A stretch of 64,000 bases of DNA. Source: an uncultured delta proteobacterium. Lineage in GTDB: Bacteria > Myxococcota_A > UBA9160 > JAFDET01. The notes under the pieces were generated by a model that was not told the DNA's origin, ran no database searches, and saw only the letters and a program-made list of their open reading frames with translations. The DNA lies in NCBI GenBank assembly GCA_947259215.1, contig CAMYLJ010000002.1, forward strand, positions 67,524-131,523. The letters are read 5' to 3'. Position numbers and translations under genes: made by a program. This document shows, one piece after another, positions 1 to 8,903 of the stretch; position 1 is the first letter of the stretch; every line of letters begins with the position of its first letter.

Positions 1-1669
1 CGCGCAGGGCGGCGGCCCGCACGCGCGGGTCTTCGTCGTCGGCCAGCCTGCGCAGGTCCATCAGCGCCTGGGGGCTCGTCGAGCTGCCGAGCGCGCGCGC
101 GGCCGCGATCCGCACCCCCGCCGATTCATCCGCCAATGCGAGCCGCAGGGGCTCCGACGCCTCCCCGTGGTCCAGCCGCGCCAGGGCCTGCACGGCCTCG
201 CGCCGCACGCCCGCGCTGGAATCCTTGAGCAGCCACTCGACCAGGGCGTGGTCCGAGCCGCGGCCGATGCGGCCGAGCACGGCGGCCAGGGCGAGGCGCA
301 CCGGCTCGGGCGCGCCGTCCAGCCGCTGGCCCAGGAGATCCACCGCCTGGTCGCGAACGCCGCCCTCCGGGCCGCTCGCCAGCTCGATCAGGGCGCCCGT
401 CAACGCCCCCAGCTCGTCCTCGCTGTCGACGTCGTCCTCCTGCGCGGCCACGGCCTCGAGCCGACGCAGCAGCGGCGCCAGCGCGTCCGCTCCACGACGT
501 CGGCCCAGGGCCAGCGCCGCCGCGGTGCGCAGCGGCGCGTCCGGATCGTCCAGCGCCGCGAGCAGACGGGACTGACCGACCGGACCGTCGGTGGACGCCA
601 GCACGCGGCACGCGAGCCTGCGCGCCTCGGGCTCGAGCTCGCCCCAGGAGGCGTCGAAGGCCGCCTCGGCGATCTCGCCCAGGCTCTGCAGGGTGGCCAA
701 CGCGACCTCGGCCAGGGCCTCGTCGGCCCCCGCCCGCGCGATGGGAGCCACGGCCTCCGGCCGCCGGAGCATGCCCAGGAACTGGATCAGCACGAGCCGG
801 GTCGACAGGTCTGCGCGCGACAGACGCTCGTGCGCGTCGCTGAAGGTCTCGCCGGCGACCGTCTCGCGGATGCGCTGCGTCAGCTGCTCGGCCCGGTCGC
901 GGTCGAGGCGCCCCACCAGCCGCAGCAGCGAGGCCATGGCGGCCTCGCGACTCGAGCGGGACGCGGACAGAACGCCCTTCAGCAGGGCCTCCACCGCCCC
1001 GGCGTCGGCCTCGGCGGCGCAGCCGAGCACCGCGTAGGCGGCGGGCCGCAGCAGCCCGTCCTCCATTGCGGGCGCCAGGTCCGTGGCCGCCACGGCCACC
1101 TCCAGGCGCGCCAGGGCCTGGAGGGCGGAGAACGCCACCAGCCGGTCGTCCCCGCGGCGGGTCGCCACCTCCAGCAGCGGGGCCGCCACGGCCTCGTCTC
1201 CCACCACGCCCAGGGCGTCGGCGGCGGCGGCCTGCACGTTCGCGTCGGAATCCCCGAGCATGACCAGCAGGCGATCGGTCGCTCGAGGCGCCCCGATCCC
1301 CGCCAGCGTGTCGACGGCCAGCTTCCGCACGTCGCAGTCAGCGCTGTCGGTGGCGCCGACCAGCGCGTCCACCACCGAGTCGCCGCGCCGCACCAGCGCC
1401 TCCACGGCGGCGTTGCGTCGCCCCGGGTTCTCCCCGTCGGAGAGGGCGTCCACCAGCACGTCCGCCACGGGCCACGCCTCGGGCGCCTGCGCCAGCCGTT
1501 CCACGGCCGCCTTGCGCACGCGCCAGCCGGGATCGCCCAGACAGTCCACCAGCCGAGGCAACGCCTCGGCGGGCGGGAGCGTCGCGAGGCGCTCCACGGC
1601 CAGCCGCCGGATCTCCTCGTCGGAGCTGTCCAGATCGGCCAGGATGCTGTCTCGATCCCTCTCGTCCAT
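1..1669 (-). CDS. HEAT-repeat protein, C-terminus beyond the window edge
   Basis: About 556 codons are visible with no stop before the left edge, so the 3' end is missing. The frame opens with an ATG at 1669 (MDERDRDSILADLDSSDEEI), 8 bases after the stop of the upstream zinc-ribbon gene. The protein is built from roughly 30-residue helical repeats with the HEAT/PBS-lyase signature (for example GDPGWRVRKAAVERLA, DPDAPLRTAAALALG, DSSAGVRREAVQALARL). Such repeats form superhelical scaffolds for protein-protein contacts. As the last visible gene of the chemosensory operon it may scaffold or link the receptor array to its output; that role is inferred from position only. Confidence 0.85.
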   Translation of the reverse strand, partial: MDERDRDSILADLDSSDEEIRRLAVERLATLPPAEALPRLVDCLGDPGWRVRKAAVERLAQAPEAWPVADVLVDALSDGENPGRRNAAVEALVRRGDSVVDALVGATDSADCDVRKLAVDTLAGIGAPRATDRLLVMLGDSDANVQAAAADALGVVGDEAVAAPLLEVATRRGDDRLVAFSALQALARLEVAVAATDLAPAMEDGLLRPAAYAVLGCAAEADAGAVEALLKGVLSASRSSREAAMASLLRLVGRLDRDRAEQLTQRIRETVAGETFSDAHERLSRADLSTRLVLIQFLGMLRRPEAVAPIARAGADEALAEVALATLQSLGEIAEAAFDASWGELEPEARRLACRVLASTDGPVGQSRLLAALDDPDAPLRTAAALALGRRRGADALAPLLRRLEAVAAQEDDVDSEDELGALTGALIELASGPEGGVRDQAVDLLGQRLDGAPEPVRLALAAVLGRIGRGSDHALVEWLLKDSSAGVRREAVQALARLDHGEASEPLRLALADESAGVRIAAARALGSSTSPQALMDLRRLADDEDPRVRAAALR

Positions 1670-1677
1670 GTCCTTCC

Positions 1678-2691
1678 TCAGACCATCCCGCGCTGCTTCG
1701 CGACCCGCAGGAGCTCCTCGCGCAGGAAGTCGCGCTGCGAGACCACCTGCGGGTCGACCCGGCTCTGGAAGAGGGCGCGGCCCTCGGCCATGTCCGGCTC
1801 CATGGCCTGGGCCACGTTGCCGGCGGCGATGGCCGCCGCGAACTTCTCCTCGTTGTAGAGGATCACGTCGGAGATGATGATCCGTGCCAGGCGCTCGGCC
1901 TGGGCGATCCCGTCGTCGGGCGCCACCGGCTGCGGTGTGGCGGGCTGCGGCGCCACGGCCGGCCGCGACGCCACGGGTTGGGGCGGCGCAGCTACCGGAG
2001 CGGGCGCCGGTTCGGCTTCCGCCGGCTCCGCGGCCTCGAGAGCCGCCGCGGTGTCGATGCCGCCGATGCCCCGCGGCGCGTCCGCCGCGCGCGGGGTGGG
2101 ACTCTCCGGCGCCGCTCCCTCGAGCGGCATTCCGAAGCCCGCGAGGGCCGCGTGCAGGCCGTCGGGCACGTCCGGCGTCTCCAGGTAGTGATCGGCGCCG
2201 TAAAGCTCCTCGGGCGCACGCCGGTAGCGCGTGTCGTCGTGGATGGCGCCCACCAGCACCACCCGCGTCGCGCACAGCTGCTCATTGCGCTTGATCAGCT
2301 CGCAGACCTGGAAGCCGTACATCTTGGGCAGGGCCGCATCCAGGACCACCACCTTCGGCAAGGTCCGCTGCACGGCCAGGATGGCCTCGACTCCGTCGAA
2401 CGCGGGCAGCGCCTGCAGGCCCCACGCCTCCAGGGCGTCCGCGGCCTGCTTGCCGAGTTCCGGCTCCGAGATCGCCAGCACCACCAACCGTTCCCGGTCC
2501 ATGCTGCGCGGCAGCGGCGTCGGCTGGGCGTCGACCGTCGGCTCGACAGGCGCCGGAGCCGGACCGTCCTCGGGGGCCTTCACCCGGAACACGGTGCTGC
2601 ACTGGGTACAGCGCAACCGCACACCCTCGGCCGCGAGTCGCTCCTTCGCGATCCGGAACTTCGTCCTGCACTTCGGACACGCCGCAATCAT
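1678..2691 (-). CDS. Zinc-ribbon protein with degenerate receiver domain
   Basis: The start is the ATG at 2691, because the MJ0042-type zinc ribbon begins directly after it (CPKCRTKF, then CTQCSTVFRV). The zinc ribbon (about residues 1-40) is followed by a linker and a receiver-like domain (about 60-180). The phosphoacceptor-like Asp is kept (VVVLDAALP), but the N-terminal acidic pair is replaced (ISEPEL) and the conserved Lys near the end is missing (ADHYLETP where ADxxLxKP is expected). A Pro/Ala-rich linker then leads to a helical C-terminal segment of about 80 residues. The receiver probably does not signal by normal phosphotransfer. The gene lies between the MCP and the HEAT-repeat gene, in one operon with them. 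337 aa. Confidence 0.8.
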   Translation of the reverse strand: MIAACPKCRTKFRIAKERLAAEGVRLRCTQCSTVFRVKAPEDGPAPAPVEPTVDAQPTPLPRSMDRERLVVLAISEPELGKQAADALEAWGLQALPAFDGVEAILAVQRTLPKVVVLDAALPKMYGFQVCELIKRNEQLCATRVVLVGAIHDDTRYRRAPEELYGADHYLETPDVPDGLHAALAGFGMPLEGAAPESPTPRAADAPRGIGGIDTAAALEAAEPAEAEPAPAPVAAPPQPVASRPAVAPQPATPQPVAPDDGIAQAERLARIIISDVILYNEEKFAAAIAAGNVAQAMEPDMAEGRALFQSRVDPQVVSQRDFLREELLRVAKQRGMV

Positions 2692-2704
2692 CGGATTCCT
2701 CCGC

Positions 2705-5254
2705 TCAAACGCGGAAGTGCCGCACGCCCTCGCGCAGCCCTTCCGCTTGCTGGAGCAGCCCGCGCATGGCTTCGCGCATGCGCTGGGCGGACTCCTCGTT
2801 GGACCTCGTACGGCCGTGGATGCGATCCAGCTGGTCTGCAATCTGCTGGCACGCGTTCGACTGCCCCTGCAGCGAGTGATGGATCTGCTCCACGACGGAG
2901 CGCACGTTCTCGATCGCGTCGCGCATGCGAAGGGAGCCGCCGGCCTGCTCCCCGCTCGCGGCCCGCACCTGCTCGGCCACCTCGCTCATGGCCGAAGCGC
3001 TGCGCAGCACCACCTCGTTGCCGTGGATCTGTTCACTGCTGGCGCCCCGGATGCTCTCGGCGCCGTCCTTCACGCTTTCCATCAAGGTGACCACGTGCGC
3101 GGCCGCCTTCGACTGCTCCTGCACCGCCGATACGATCTCCGCGATGCGGTCCCCGCTCTCGCGCGCCGCTGTGGTGATCTTCTCCAGGGCCACTCCGGCT
3201 TCGGCGGAGAGTTCGACGCCGCTCTCCACGCTGCGGGCCCCGGTCTCGATGGCCCCGACGGCGTTGCCGACCTCTTCCTGCACCGCCCGGATCAGGCCTC
3301 CGATCTCCTTGGTGCTGGCGAGGACCTTGTCCGCCAGGTCCTTGATCTCATCGGCCACCACCGAGAACGCGCGACCGTGCTCACCCGCCTGGGCCGCGAT
3401 GATGGCGGCGTTCAGGGCCAGCAGGTTGGTCTCGTCCGCGACGTCGTCGATCACGTTCAGGATCGAGCCGATTTCGCCGGCTCGTTGGCCGAGGCCGCGG
3501 ATCACCTCGCGCGCCGTGTCGGTCGCCAGCTGGATGTCCTGCATGCCTCGGATCGTCTGCTCCACCTGGCTCCGCCCGCTGTCGGCGATGTCCACCATGT
3601 GGCTCGAGAGGCGCGCGGTCTCCGCGGCGTTGGCGTCGACGTCGCGCATCGAGGTGGCCATCTGCTCGATGCTGGTCGAGGTTTCGGCAGAGGCGCCTGC
3701 CAGCTCCTCGATCGATCCCAGCGCCTGCTTGCCGCTGCGCATCATCTGCTCGATCGAGCCCGAGACCTCGCTGACCCGACCCGACAGCGCGGAGGCATTC
3801 TGGCTGAACTGCTCGCTCGTGACGCCCAGCTCGAGCACCGAGCTCGACGACTCCTCGACCGACATGGAAAGGGCGTGCGCCGAGTCGGCGATCCCGCTCA
3901 CCTCGGTCCGGATGCTGCCCATCGAGGCGCTCACCCGCTCGATGGCCTGGACCTGGTCCGCGGTCACGTCCCCGAGATCGTCCCCGACGGCGGCGATGTC
4001 CGAGGCGGTCTGCTCCACCCCGTGGGCCGCCTCCACCACCCCGCCCACCGTGACGCGCAGGGCCGACGTCATCCGCTCGAAGCCCCGCGCCAGCTCCCCC
4101 AATTCGTCTTCGGATTCGACCACGTCGCCGGGGGTGAGGTCGCCGCCGGCCACCCGCTCCAGCTTCTGGATCAGTGCGCGGGTCATGCGCGCCGCGTCGT
4201 CGGAGGCCAGGCGCGCGAGCCCCACGGCCAGCATCAGCGCCAGGGCCGCGAAGATCCCGAGCTTCGCCCAGGTCTGGCCGGCGGACGCGGCGAGCGCCGC
4301 CGGGTCGGCCACGGCCACCAGGATGCCCGAGCCGAGCGTGCGCCAGGCGAACACGTTCGGGGTGTCGAAGCGCGCGCTGTCGCCGCGCTCGCCGAGGGCG
4401 CGGATGGCGGACAGCTCGTCGCCCAGGAGCAGGTCCTTCGGCCCCGAGACGACCCGCGAGGCGTCGGCGTCGAGCAGCACGAGGCGGGCGCCGAGCACGC
4501 TGGACTCGAGGTCCTTCCCCGGGGCGAGCCCGCGTCCCGAGGCCAGGGCTTCGGCGCCCCGCGTGAGCAGCTGTTCGTTTACGCGGTTGGCCAGACTCTC
4601 CACGTTCTGCCGCGACAGCACCTCCGCCATCATGACGGCGAAGCCCATGGTCATCACCGCGATCCCCACCACGGAGACCAGCAGCTTGTGGCCCAGGGGG
4701 ATCGGGTGCACCAGCCGACCCCGCTCCGCGGCGTCGAGCAGGCGTGCGCCGAAGGCGCCGCGGATCGGATCCAGGTTCCGCTTCAGCAGGTGGAAGTTGA
4801 CGATCATGGAGACGAGCGCGCCGGTAACGGCCGCCACGAGCATGATCGTGAACGAGAACCAGGTGAAGGACTCGAACCGGAATTTCATCGCGCCGGCCAC
4901 CAGCACGCCAGCGACGAGCCACCAGCCGAGGCCCGCGAGAAACTGGAGCACCGGGATGTTCGCGGCGTAGCGGAAGCCTTCCCGTGCCTCCAGCGCATCG
5001 AGACTGCCGTCCCGGTAGCGGTCCAACGCCCGCTGCAACGGTCCGAACATGCGCGCCGACGTCCAGGCGCTAGCCCCGAACATCAGCAGCGCGACTCCCG
5101 GGAGCACTACGAACAGGAATTCCCGCAGCTGGTCCGGCGGCAGCCGCAGCAGGGTCAGCAGATAGAGCGCGATCACGCTCACGCTCGCCAGGGACGACGC
5201 CAGCATGATGCGCATCCAGCCCGCGAAGAACTGCTTGCCGCTGGGGACGTTCAT
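2705..5254 (-). CDS. Methyl-accepting chemotaxis protein with six TM segments
   Basis: An 849-aa chemoreceptor that would pass a sensed signal to CheW/CheA. Hydrophobic segments lie near residues 15-35, 45-65, 101-121, 131-152, 189-211 and 329-349; the sensory part is thus a multi-pass domain followed by a short extracytoplasmic loop (about 212-328). A HAMP domain (about 350-402) and a long methyl-accepting coiled coil follow. The hairpin tip (about 600-640) is recognisable but deviates from consensus: ADETNLLALNAAIIAAQAGE and AFSVVADEIKDLA. The gene starts at 5254, overlapping the cheW stop by 4 bases, which indicates translational coupling. The ligand cannot be deduced. No CheR or CheB is visible nearby, so adaptation enzymes must be elsewhere or absent. 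Confidence 0.93.
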   Translation of the reverse strand: MNVPSGKQFFAGWMRIMLASSLASVSVIALYLLTLLRLPPDQLREFLFVVLPGVALLMFGASAWTSARMFGPLQRALDRYRDGSLDALEAREGFRYAANIPVLQFLAGLGWWLVAGVLVAGAMKFRFESFTWFSFTIMLVAAVTGALVSMIVNFHLLKRNLDPIRGAFGARLLDAAERGRLVHPIPLGHKLLVSVVGIAVMTMGFAVMMAEVLSRQNVESLANRVNEQLLTRGAEALASGRGLAPGKDLESSVLGARLVLLDADASRVVSGPKDLLLGDELSAIRALGERGDSARFDTPNVFAWRTLGSGILVAVADPAALAASAGQTWAKLGIFAALALMLAVGLARLASDDAARMTRALIQKLERVAGGDLTPGDVVESEDELGELARGFERMTSALRVTVGGVVEAAHGVEQTASDIAAVGDDLGDVTADQVQAIERVSASMGSIRTEVSGIADSAHALSMSVEESSSSVLELGVTSEQFSQNASALSGRVSEVSGSIEQMMRSGKQALGSIEELAGASAETSTSIEQMATSMRDVDANAAETARLSSHMVDIADSGRSQVEQTIRGMQDIQLATDTAREVIRGLGQRAGEIGSILNVIDDVADETNLLALNAAIIAAQAGEHGRAFSVVADEIKDLADKVLASTKEIGGLIRAVQEEVGNAVGAIETGARSVESGVELSAEAGVALEKITTAARESGDRIAEIVSAVQEQSKAAAHVVTLMESVKDGAESIRGASSEQIHGNEVVLRSASAMSEVAEQVRAASGEQAGGSLRMRDAIENVRSVVEQIHHSLQGQSNACQQIADQLDRIHGRTRSNEESAQRMREAMRGLLQQAEGLREGVRHFRV

Positions 5255-5766
5255 CGCTCCTCCCCGGCAGCCGGACCGCCTGCAGCGGGCAGGGCCGAGC
5301 GATACACGCTCTCCAGCAGGTGATCGAGGGACAGCACCAGCACCGGACGCGCCTCCGCGCGGCGCACGACGGCGCGGACGGCGTCGTAGCCCGCCTGGGA
5401 GGCCAGGGCCGGCGGGCTCTCCAGGCTGGCGGCGTCGGCAGACAGCACGTCGACCGCCGCATCCACCCGCAGCCCGAGCACCAGCCCGTCCACGTCGAGC
5501 AGCACGATCCGCGTGGAAGGCCCTTCCACCACCGGCTCGCCGTCGAGGGCGCGCCCGAGGTCGACTACCGGCACTACGGCCCCGCGCAGGTCGATCACGC
5601 CCTCGATCAGCGCCGGCGCCTTCGGCAGCGGCGTCACGTCCTGCCCGCGCACGATCTCGCGGATCTGGGTGACGTCGATGGCGTACTCGCGCCCGCGAAC
5701 CTCGAAGGTCGCCAGGTCCACCTGGTTCTCGGCCACGCTGGCCGCGTCAAGATTCCCCGTCAACAT
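5251..5766 (-). CDS. cheW: CheW-like coupling protein
   Basis: 171 aa with one CheW domain (about residues 15-155): FEVRGREYAIDVTQIREIVR, then the core IEGVIDLRGAVVPVVDLGR typical of CheW. It would dock the receptor tip to the CheA P5 domain. It overlaps the second cheW upstream by 20 bases and the MCP gene downstream by 4. Two adjacent cheW genes in one operon suggest either separate receptor preferences or that one copy builds the array rings; the sequence does not tell which. Confidence 0.92.
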   Translation of the reverse strand: MLTGNLDAASVAENQVDLATFEVRGREYAIDVTQIREIVRGQDVTPLPKAPALIEGVIDLRGAVVPVVDLGRALDGEPVVEGPSTRIVLLDVDGLVLGLRVDAAVDVLSADAASLESPPALASQAGYDAVRAVVRRAEARPVLVLSLDHLLESVYRSALPAAGGPAAGEER

Positions 5767-6250
5767 CCATCACTCGTTCGAGATCGATCAGGGACACGAA
5801 GCGGCCCTCGCGCTGGCAGAGCGCCGCCACGGATTCGGAGTCGCCCGCGCCGGCGGGCTGGATCGCGTCCTCCGGCAGGCGCAGCACCTCGTTGACGGCA
5901 TCCACCAGCAGCCCCGCCACGCGCCCGTCCTCGCCGTGGAGCACGATGATCCGCGTCCGGCGGCTGGTCTCGGCACACGGCAGGCGCAAGCGCAGGCGCA
6001 GATCCACCACCTCGATGATCTCGCCGCGGAGCGCGATCACGCCGCAGACCGGGTCGGGCACGCGGGGCACCGGCGTGATGGCCCGCATGCGCACGATCTC
6101 GCGCACCCGCTCCACCGGCACGGCGTAGGGCGTGCCGTCCAGCTCGAAGCAGAGCAGCTCCCGCAGGAGTTCCGTCTCCTCGTCGCCAGCGGGGGCCGCC
6201 GCCGTCCGAGCCAGCGCGTCCCACTCCGCCGCCGCCTCCGAAGCGCTCAT
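5747..6250 (-). CDS. cheW: CheW-like coupling protein, second copy
   Basis: 167 aa with a CheW domain starting near residue 30 (LLCFELDGTPYAVPVERVRE) and the core motif CGVIALRGEIIEVVDLRLRL. The Ala/Glu-rich N-terminal tail of about 25 residues is extra to the fold. The ATG at 6250 overlaps the cheA stop in ATGA, so it is coupled to cheA. It is clearly diverged from the neighbouring CheW rather than a recent duplicate. Confidence 0.92.
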   Translation of the reverse strand: MSASEAAAEWDALARTAAAPAGDEETELLRELLCFELDGTPYAVPVERVREIVRMRAITPVPRVPDPVCGVIALRGEIIEVVDLRLRLRLPCAETSRRTRIIVLHGEDGRVAGLLVDAVNEVLRLPEDAIQPAGAGDSESVAALCQREGRFVSLIDLERVMDVDGES

Positions 6251-8352
6251 GCCGCCTCCCGTCGCCGCAGCGCGTCCTCGATCAGCGCCGCCACGTCGAG
6301 CACCAGCACCGCGCCCAGGTCTCCCAGCTCGGTGGCGCCCGCGATGCCGCGCACGTTCTGGATCGGGCCCTGCACGGGCTTGATGACCGTGTCCTGCTGA
6401 CCCTCGAGGCGATCGACCAGCACACCGAGGCGGGCATCGCCCAGACCGAGGACCACCACGTTCGGCTTCTCCACGCCCCCTCCGGTGAGACCGAACTCGT
6501 CCGCCAGCCGGCGCAGCAGCAGCGGATCGCCGCGCAGGTTCAGGATCTCGCGCCCGTCGCTCTGCTGGATGTCGCTGACGTCGATGAGCAGCGTCTCGAG
6601 CACCGAGTTGAGGGGGATCGCGTAGCGCTGGTCGGCGACCCCCACGACCAGGGCCTGGATGATCGCCAGGGTGATCGGCAGCGTGAACGTGACACGGCTG
6701 CCCCGCCCCCGCTCGGACTCGAGGTCCACCACGCCCCCGAGTGCGGTGAGGTTGTTCTTGACCACGTCCATGCCGACGCCGCGACCGCTGGTCTCCGTGA
6801 CCTCGTCGCGGGTGGAGAAGCCGGGCACAAAGACCAGGTCGAGCAGCTCGCGGCGGCTCGCTGTGGCGTCGGGCTCGAGCAGCCCCCGTTCGATCCCGCG
6901 GGCCTGGATCCGCTCCAGATCGAGGCCCCGACCGTCGTCGGCGACCTCGATCACCACGTGGTTTCCGCGCTGGAAGGCCTGGATCCGGATCGAACCCTCG
7001 CTGGGCTTTCCGGCGGCGGAGCGCTCTTCGACGGACTCGATGGCGTGATCGAAGGCGTTGCGCACCACGTGCATCATGGGATCCACGAGATCCTCGACGA
7101 TCAGCTTGTCGAGCTCCGTGTCGGCCCCGCGCAGCTCGAGCCGCACGTCCTTGCCCAGGTCGCGGCGCAGGCGACGCACCACGCGCGACAGCTTCTCGAA
7201 GACCTGGCGCAGCGGAACCATGCGCACCTCCAGCACCCCGGCCTGGAGCTCCTGGATCTTGCGGTCGAGCTGCTTGTGCGCCTTGTCGAGCTCCATGCCC
7301 ACGCGCGCGGTCGCCGGCTCGGCGCCGAGCCGCCGGGCGATCGAGCCGATCGCACCGCGCTGGATCACCAGCTCGCCCACCAGGTTCATGAGCTCGTCGA
7401 GCTTGCGGATGTCCACACGCACCGTGTCGCTGATCGACTTGAGCGACTCGATGTCGGCGCTCGCGGGGGGCTTGGGGCCGCGCTCGGGCGCCGCCGGCTG
7501 GGGCGCCGCGGGCGCGGCGACCCGCGCCGGCTGGCGGCGCGACTCTGCGACCGGCGGCTCGTACACGCTGCGCACGGCGGCGTGGGGAAAATCGAGGCCG
7601 GCGCGCACGGACTCGGCGTCCCGCTCCGTCGCCGCCAGCAGGCCGAAACGGATCTGCGACTCCGGCGCGGCACCCGGCGAGGGCAGCGTCGAGAGCACCT
7701 CGCCCGCCTCGCGCACCGCGGCCGTGAGCTCCGCCAGGCCTTCATCGAAGGCCAGGATCTCGAAGGTGGCCTCGACCAGCAGGATCCGCCGACCGCGGCG
7801 GATGTTCTCGCGCAGCCGGTGCTCCTCGTACTCCGTGAGCGCGCGCAGCAGCGCCGGGTCCAGATCCAGGTCGGTCAGCTCGACGTCCCGATCGGCCGGC
7901 GCCTGCACGGCGCCATCGATGCGGGAGATCAGATCCTGCAGGGCAGCGCCGTCGCTGCCGGCGGACGGGCCCGCGCCGAGCACACCCAGCTCTGCGGCGA
8001 AGACCGCCACCGCCTCGTCCAGCAGGTTCGGCGCCGGCGAATCGAGGGCGACCCGGCCGAGCCGCATGCCGTCGAGCACGTCCTCCAGGTGGTGGGCCAG
8101 CTCGGACAGCGACTCCAGTCCGAACATGCCCGCCAGGCCCTTCAGCGAGTGCGCGGAGCGGAACAGGCGGTTCACCAGATCCGGGTCCACGTCGCCGCCC
8201 GCGGCGCGCTGGTCCGCCAGGTCGGACAGGTCCCCGCGCATGCGCTCGAGGATCTCCTCGGCCTCGGAGACGAACTCCCGCTGGGCCTTGCTCTGGCTCG
8301 GCCGCTTGGCCGGCCCCTTGCTCGAGCGGGATCGCGAACGTCGCGCGGCCAC
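6247..8352 (-). CDS. cheA: Chemotaxis histidine kinase CheA
   Basis: 701 aa. Domains in order: basic N-terminal tail; HPt domain with the phosphorylated His68 in SAHSLKG; an intermediate region (about 150-270) in the place of the response-regulator-binding P2 domain; dimerisation helices (about 300-390); HATPase with N-box VVRNAFDHA, G1 box DDGRGLD and G2 box GRGVGMDVVK; C-terminal CheW-like P5 domain (about 560-700). All catalytic boxes are intact, so it should be an active kinase phosphorylating the CheY encoded just upstream. The start is GTG at 8352, with an AGGAGGGG ribosome-binding site lying inside the end of the cheY gene. Confidence 0.96.
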   Translation of the reverse strand: MAARRSRSRSSKGPAKRPSQSKAQREFVSEAEEILERMRGDLSDLADQRAAGGDVDPDLVNRLFRSAHSLKGLAGMFGLESLSELAHHLEDVLDGMRLGRVALDSPAPNLLDEAVAVFAAELGVLGAGPSAGSDGAALQDLISRIDGAVQAPADRDVELTDLDLDPALLRALTEYEEHRLRENIRRGRRILLVEATFEILAFDEGLAELTAAVREAGEVLSTLPSPGAAPESQIRFGLLAATERDAESVRAGLDFPHAAVRSVYEPPVAESRRQPARVAAPAAPQPAAPERGPKPPASADIESLKSISDTVRVDIRKLDELMNLVGELVIQRGAIGSIARRLGAEPATARVGMELDKAHKQLDRKIQELQAGVLEVRMVPLRQVFEKLSRVVRRLRRDLGKDVRLELRGADTELDKLIVEDLVDPMMHVVRNAFDHAIESVEERSAAGKPSEGSIRIQAFQRGNHVVIEVADDGRGLDLERIQARGIERGLLEPDATASRRELLDLVFVPGFSTRDEVTETSGRGVGMDVVKNNLTALGGVVDLESERGRGSRVTFTLPITLAIIQALVVGVADQRYAIPLNSVLETLLIDVSDIQQSDGREILNLRGDPLLLRRLADEFGLTGGGVEKPNVVVLGLGDARLGVLVDRLEGQQDTVIKPVQGPIQNVRGIAGATELGDLGAVLVLDVAALIEDALRRREAA

Positions 8353-8355
8353 CGC

Positions 8356-8739
8356 TCACCCCTCCTCGCGCTTGCCGAGCAGCTCGCGGACGACCCGGAG
8401 CAGCGCCTCGGGCTCGAAGGGCTTGACCAGGTACGCGTCGGCGCCGAGCTCGAGGCCCTTGGCGCGGTCGCGCTCGGAGCCCTCGGTGGAGATGATGATC
8501 AGCGGAATCGCCCGGTAGCTGGCGTTGCTCTTGACGAACGACACCAGCTCGAGCCCGTTGATGTCGGGCATGTTGATGTCGGTCACGATCAGGTCGAACG
8601 CATCGCGCGGCAGGATGCGCAGCGCCTCGAAGCCGCTGGCCGCCTCGCAGACCTCCAGCTCGCCCCCGAGCTCTTCCAGGCTCGACGCGAGCAGCGACCG
8701 CATGGTCGCGGAATCCTCGACGATCAGGACGCGCGGCAC
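8356..8739 (-). CDS. CheY-like single-domain response regulator
   Basis: 127 aa from the GTG at 8739, which has a GGGAG ribosome-binding site 6 bases upstream; an upstream in-frame ATG would add about 14 residues lacking family similarity. All receiver residues are present: Glu8-Asp9, phosphoacceptor Asp54 (IVTDINMPD), Ser/Thr84-85 (IISTEG) and Lys106 (DAYLVKPF). It is the expected phosphate acceptor for the CheA encoded 3 bases downstream. Whether its output is flagellar, pilus-linked or another process is not visible; the nearest motility genes in the window are type IV pilus genes. Confidence 0.93.
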   Translation of the reverse strand: MPRVLIVEDSATMRSLLASSLEELGGELEVCEAASGFEALRILPRDAFDLIVTDINMPDINGLELVSFVKSNASYRAIPLIIISTEGSERDRAKGLELGADAYLVKPFEPEALLRVVRELLGKREEG

Positions 8740-8882
8740 GGCACACTCCCTCCCCGCTGCGGGCGGCCGATGGGGGCTCATGGCTGTATCGGCGGGCAGG
8801 GGAAGTTCTTGATCTGGGAAGCGGACTTCGCACGCCTGCGCGCGTGTCCCCGGCGACCTGAGGGGAACCCCGGATCGAGCTT

Positions 8883-8898
8883 GGATCCCCCAGGGGGA
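8883..8898 (-). terminator. GC-palindrome just after the DUF4388 gene
   Basis: GGATCCCCCAGGGGGA begins 5 bases past the stop of the minus-strand DUF4388 gene. The core TCCCCCAGGGGGA is a perfect palindrome. The same 16-mer occurs at 34430-34445, again immediately after a minus-strand stop. There is no T-run, so it is terminator-like by position and symmetry only. Confidence 0.4.
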
Positions 8899-8903
8899 GG
8901 GGG

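Noticed and set aside
167-1858. 563-codon plus-strand frame at the left edge
   Set aside because: Composition rich in Gly, Arg, His and Gln without family motifs; the opposite strand gives a clear HEAT-repeat protein.
2231-5323. 1030-codon plus-strand frame over the MCP gene
   Set aside because: Antisense shadow of a convincing MCP; no recognisable domain.
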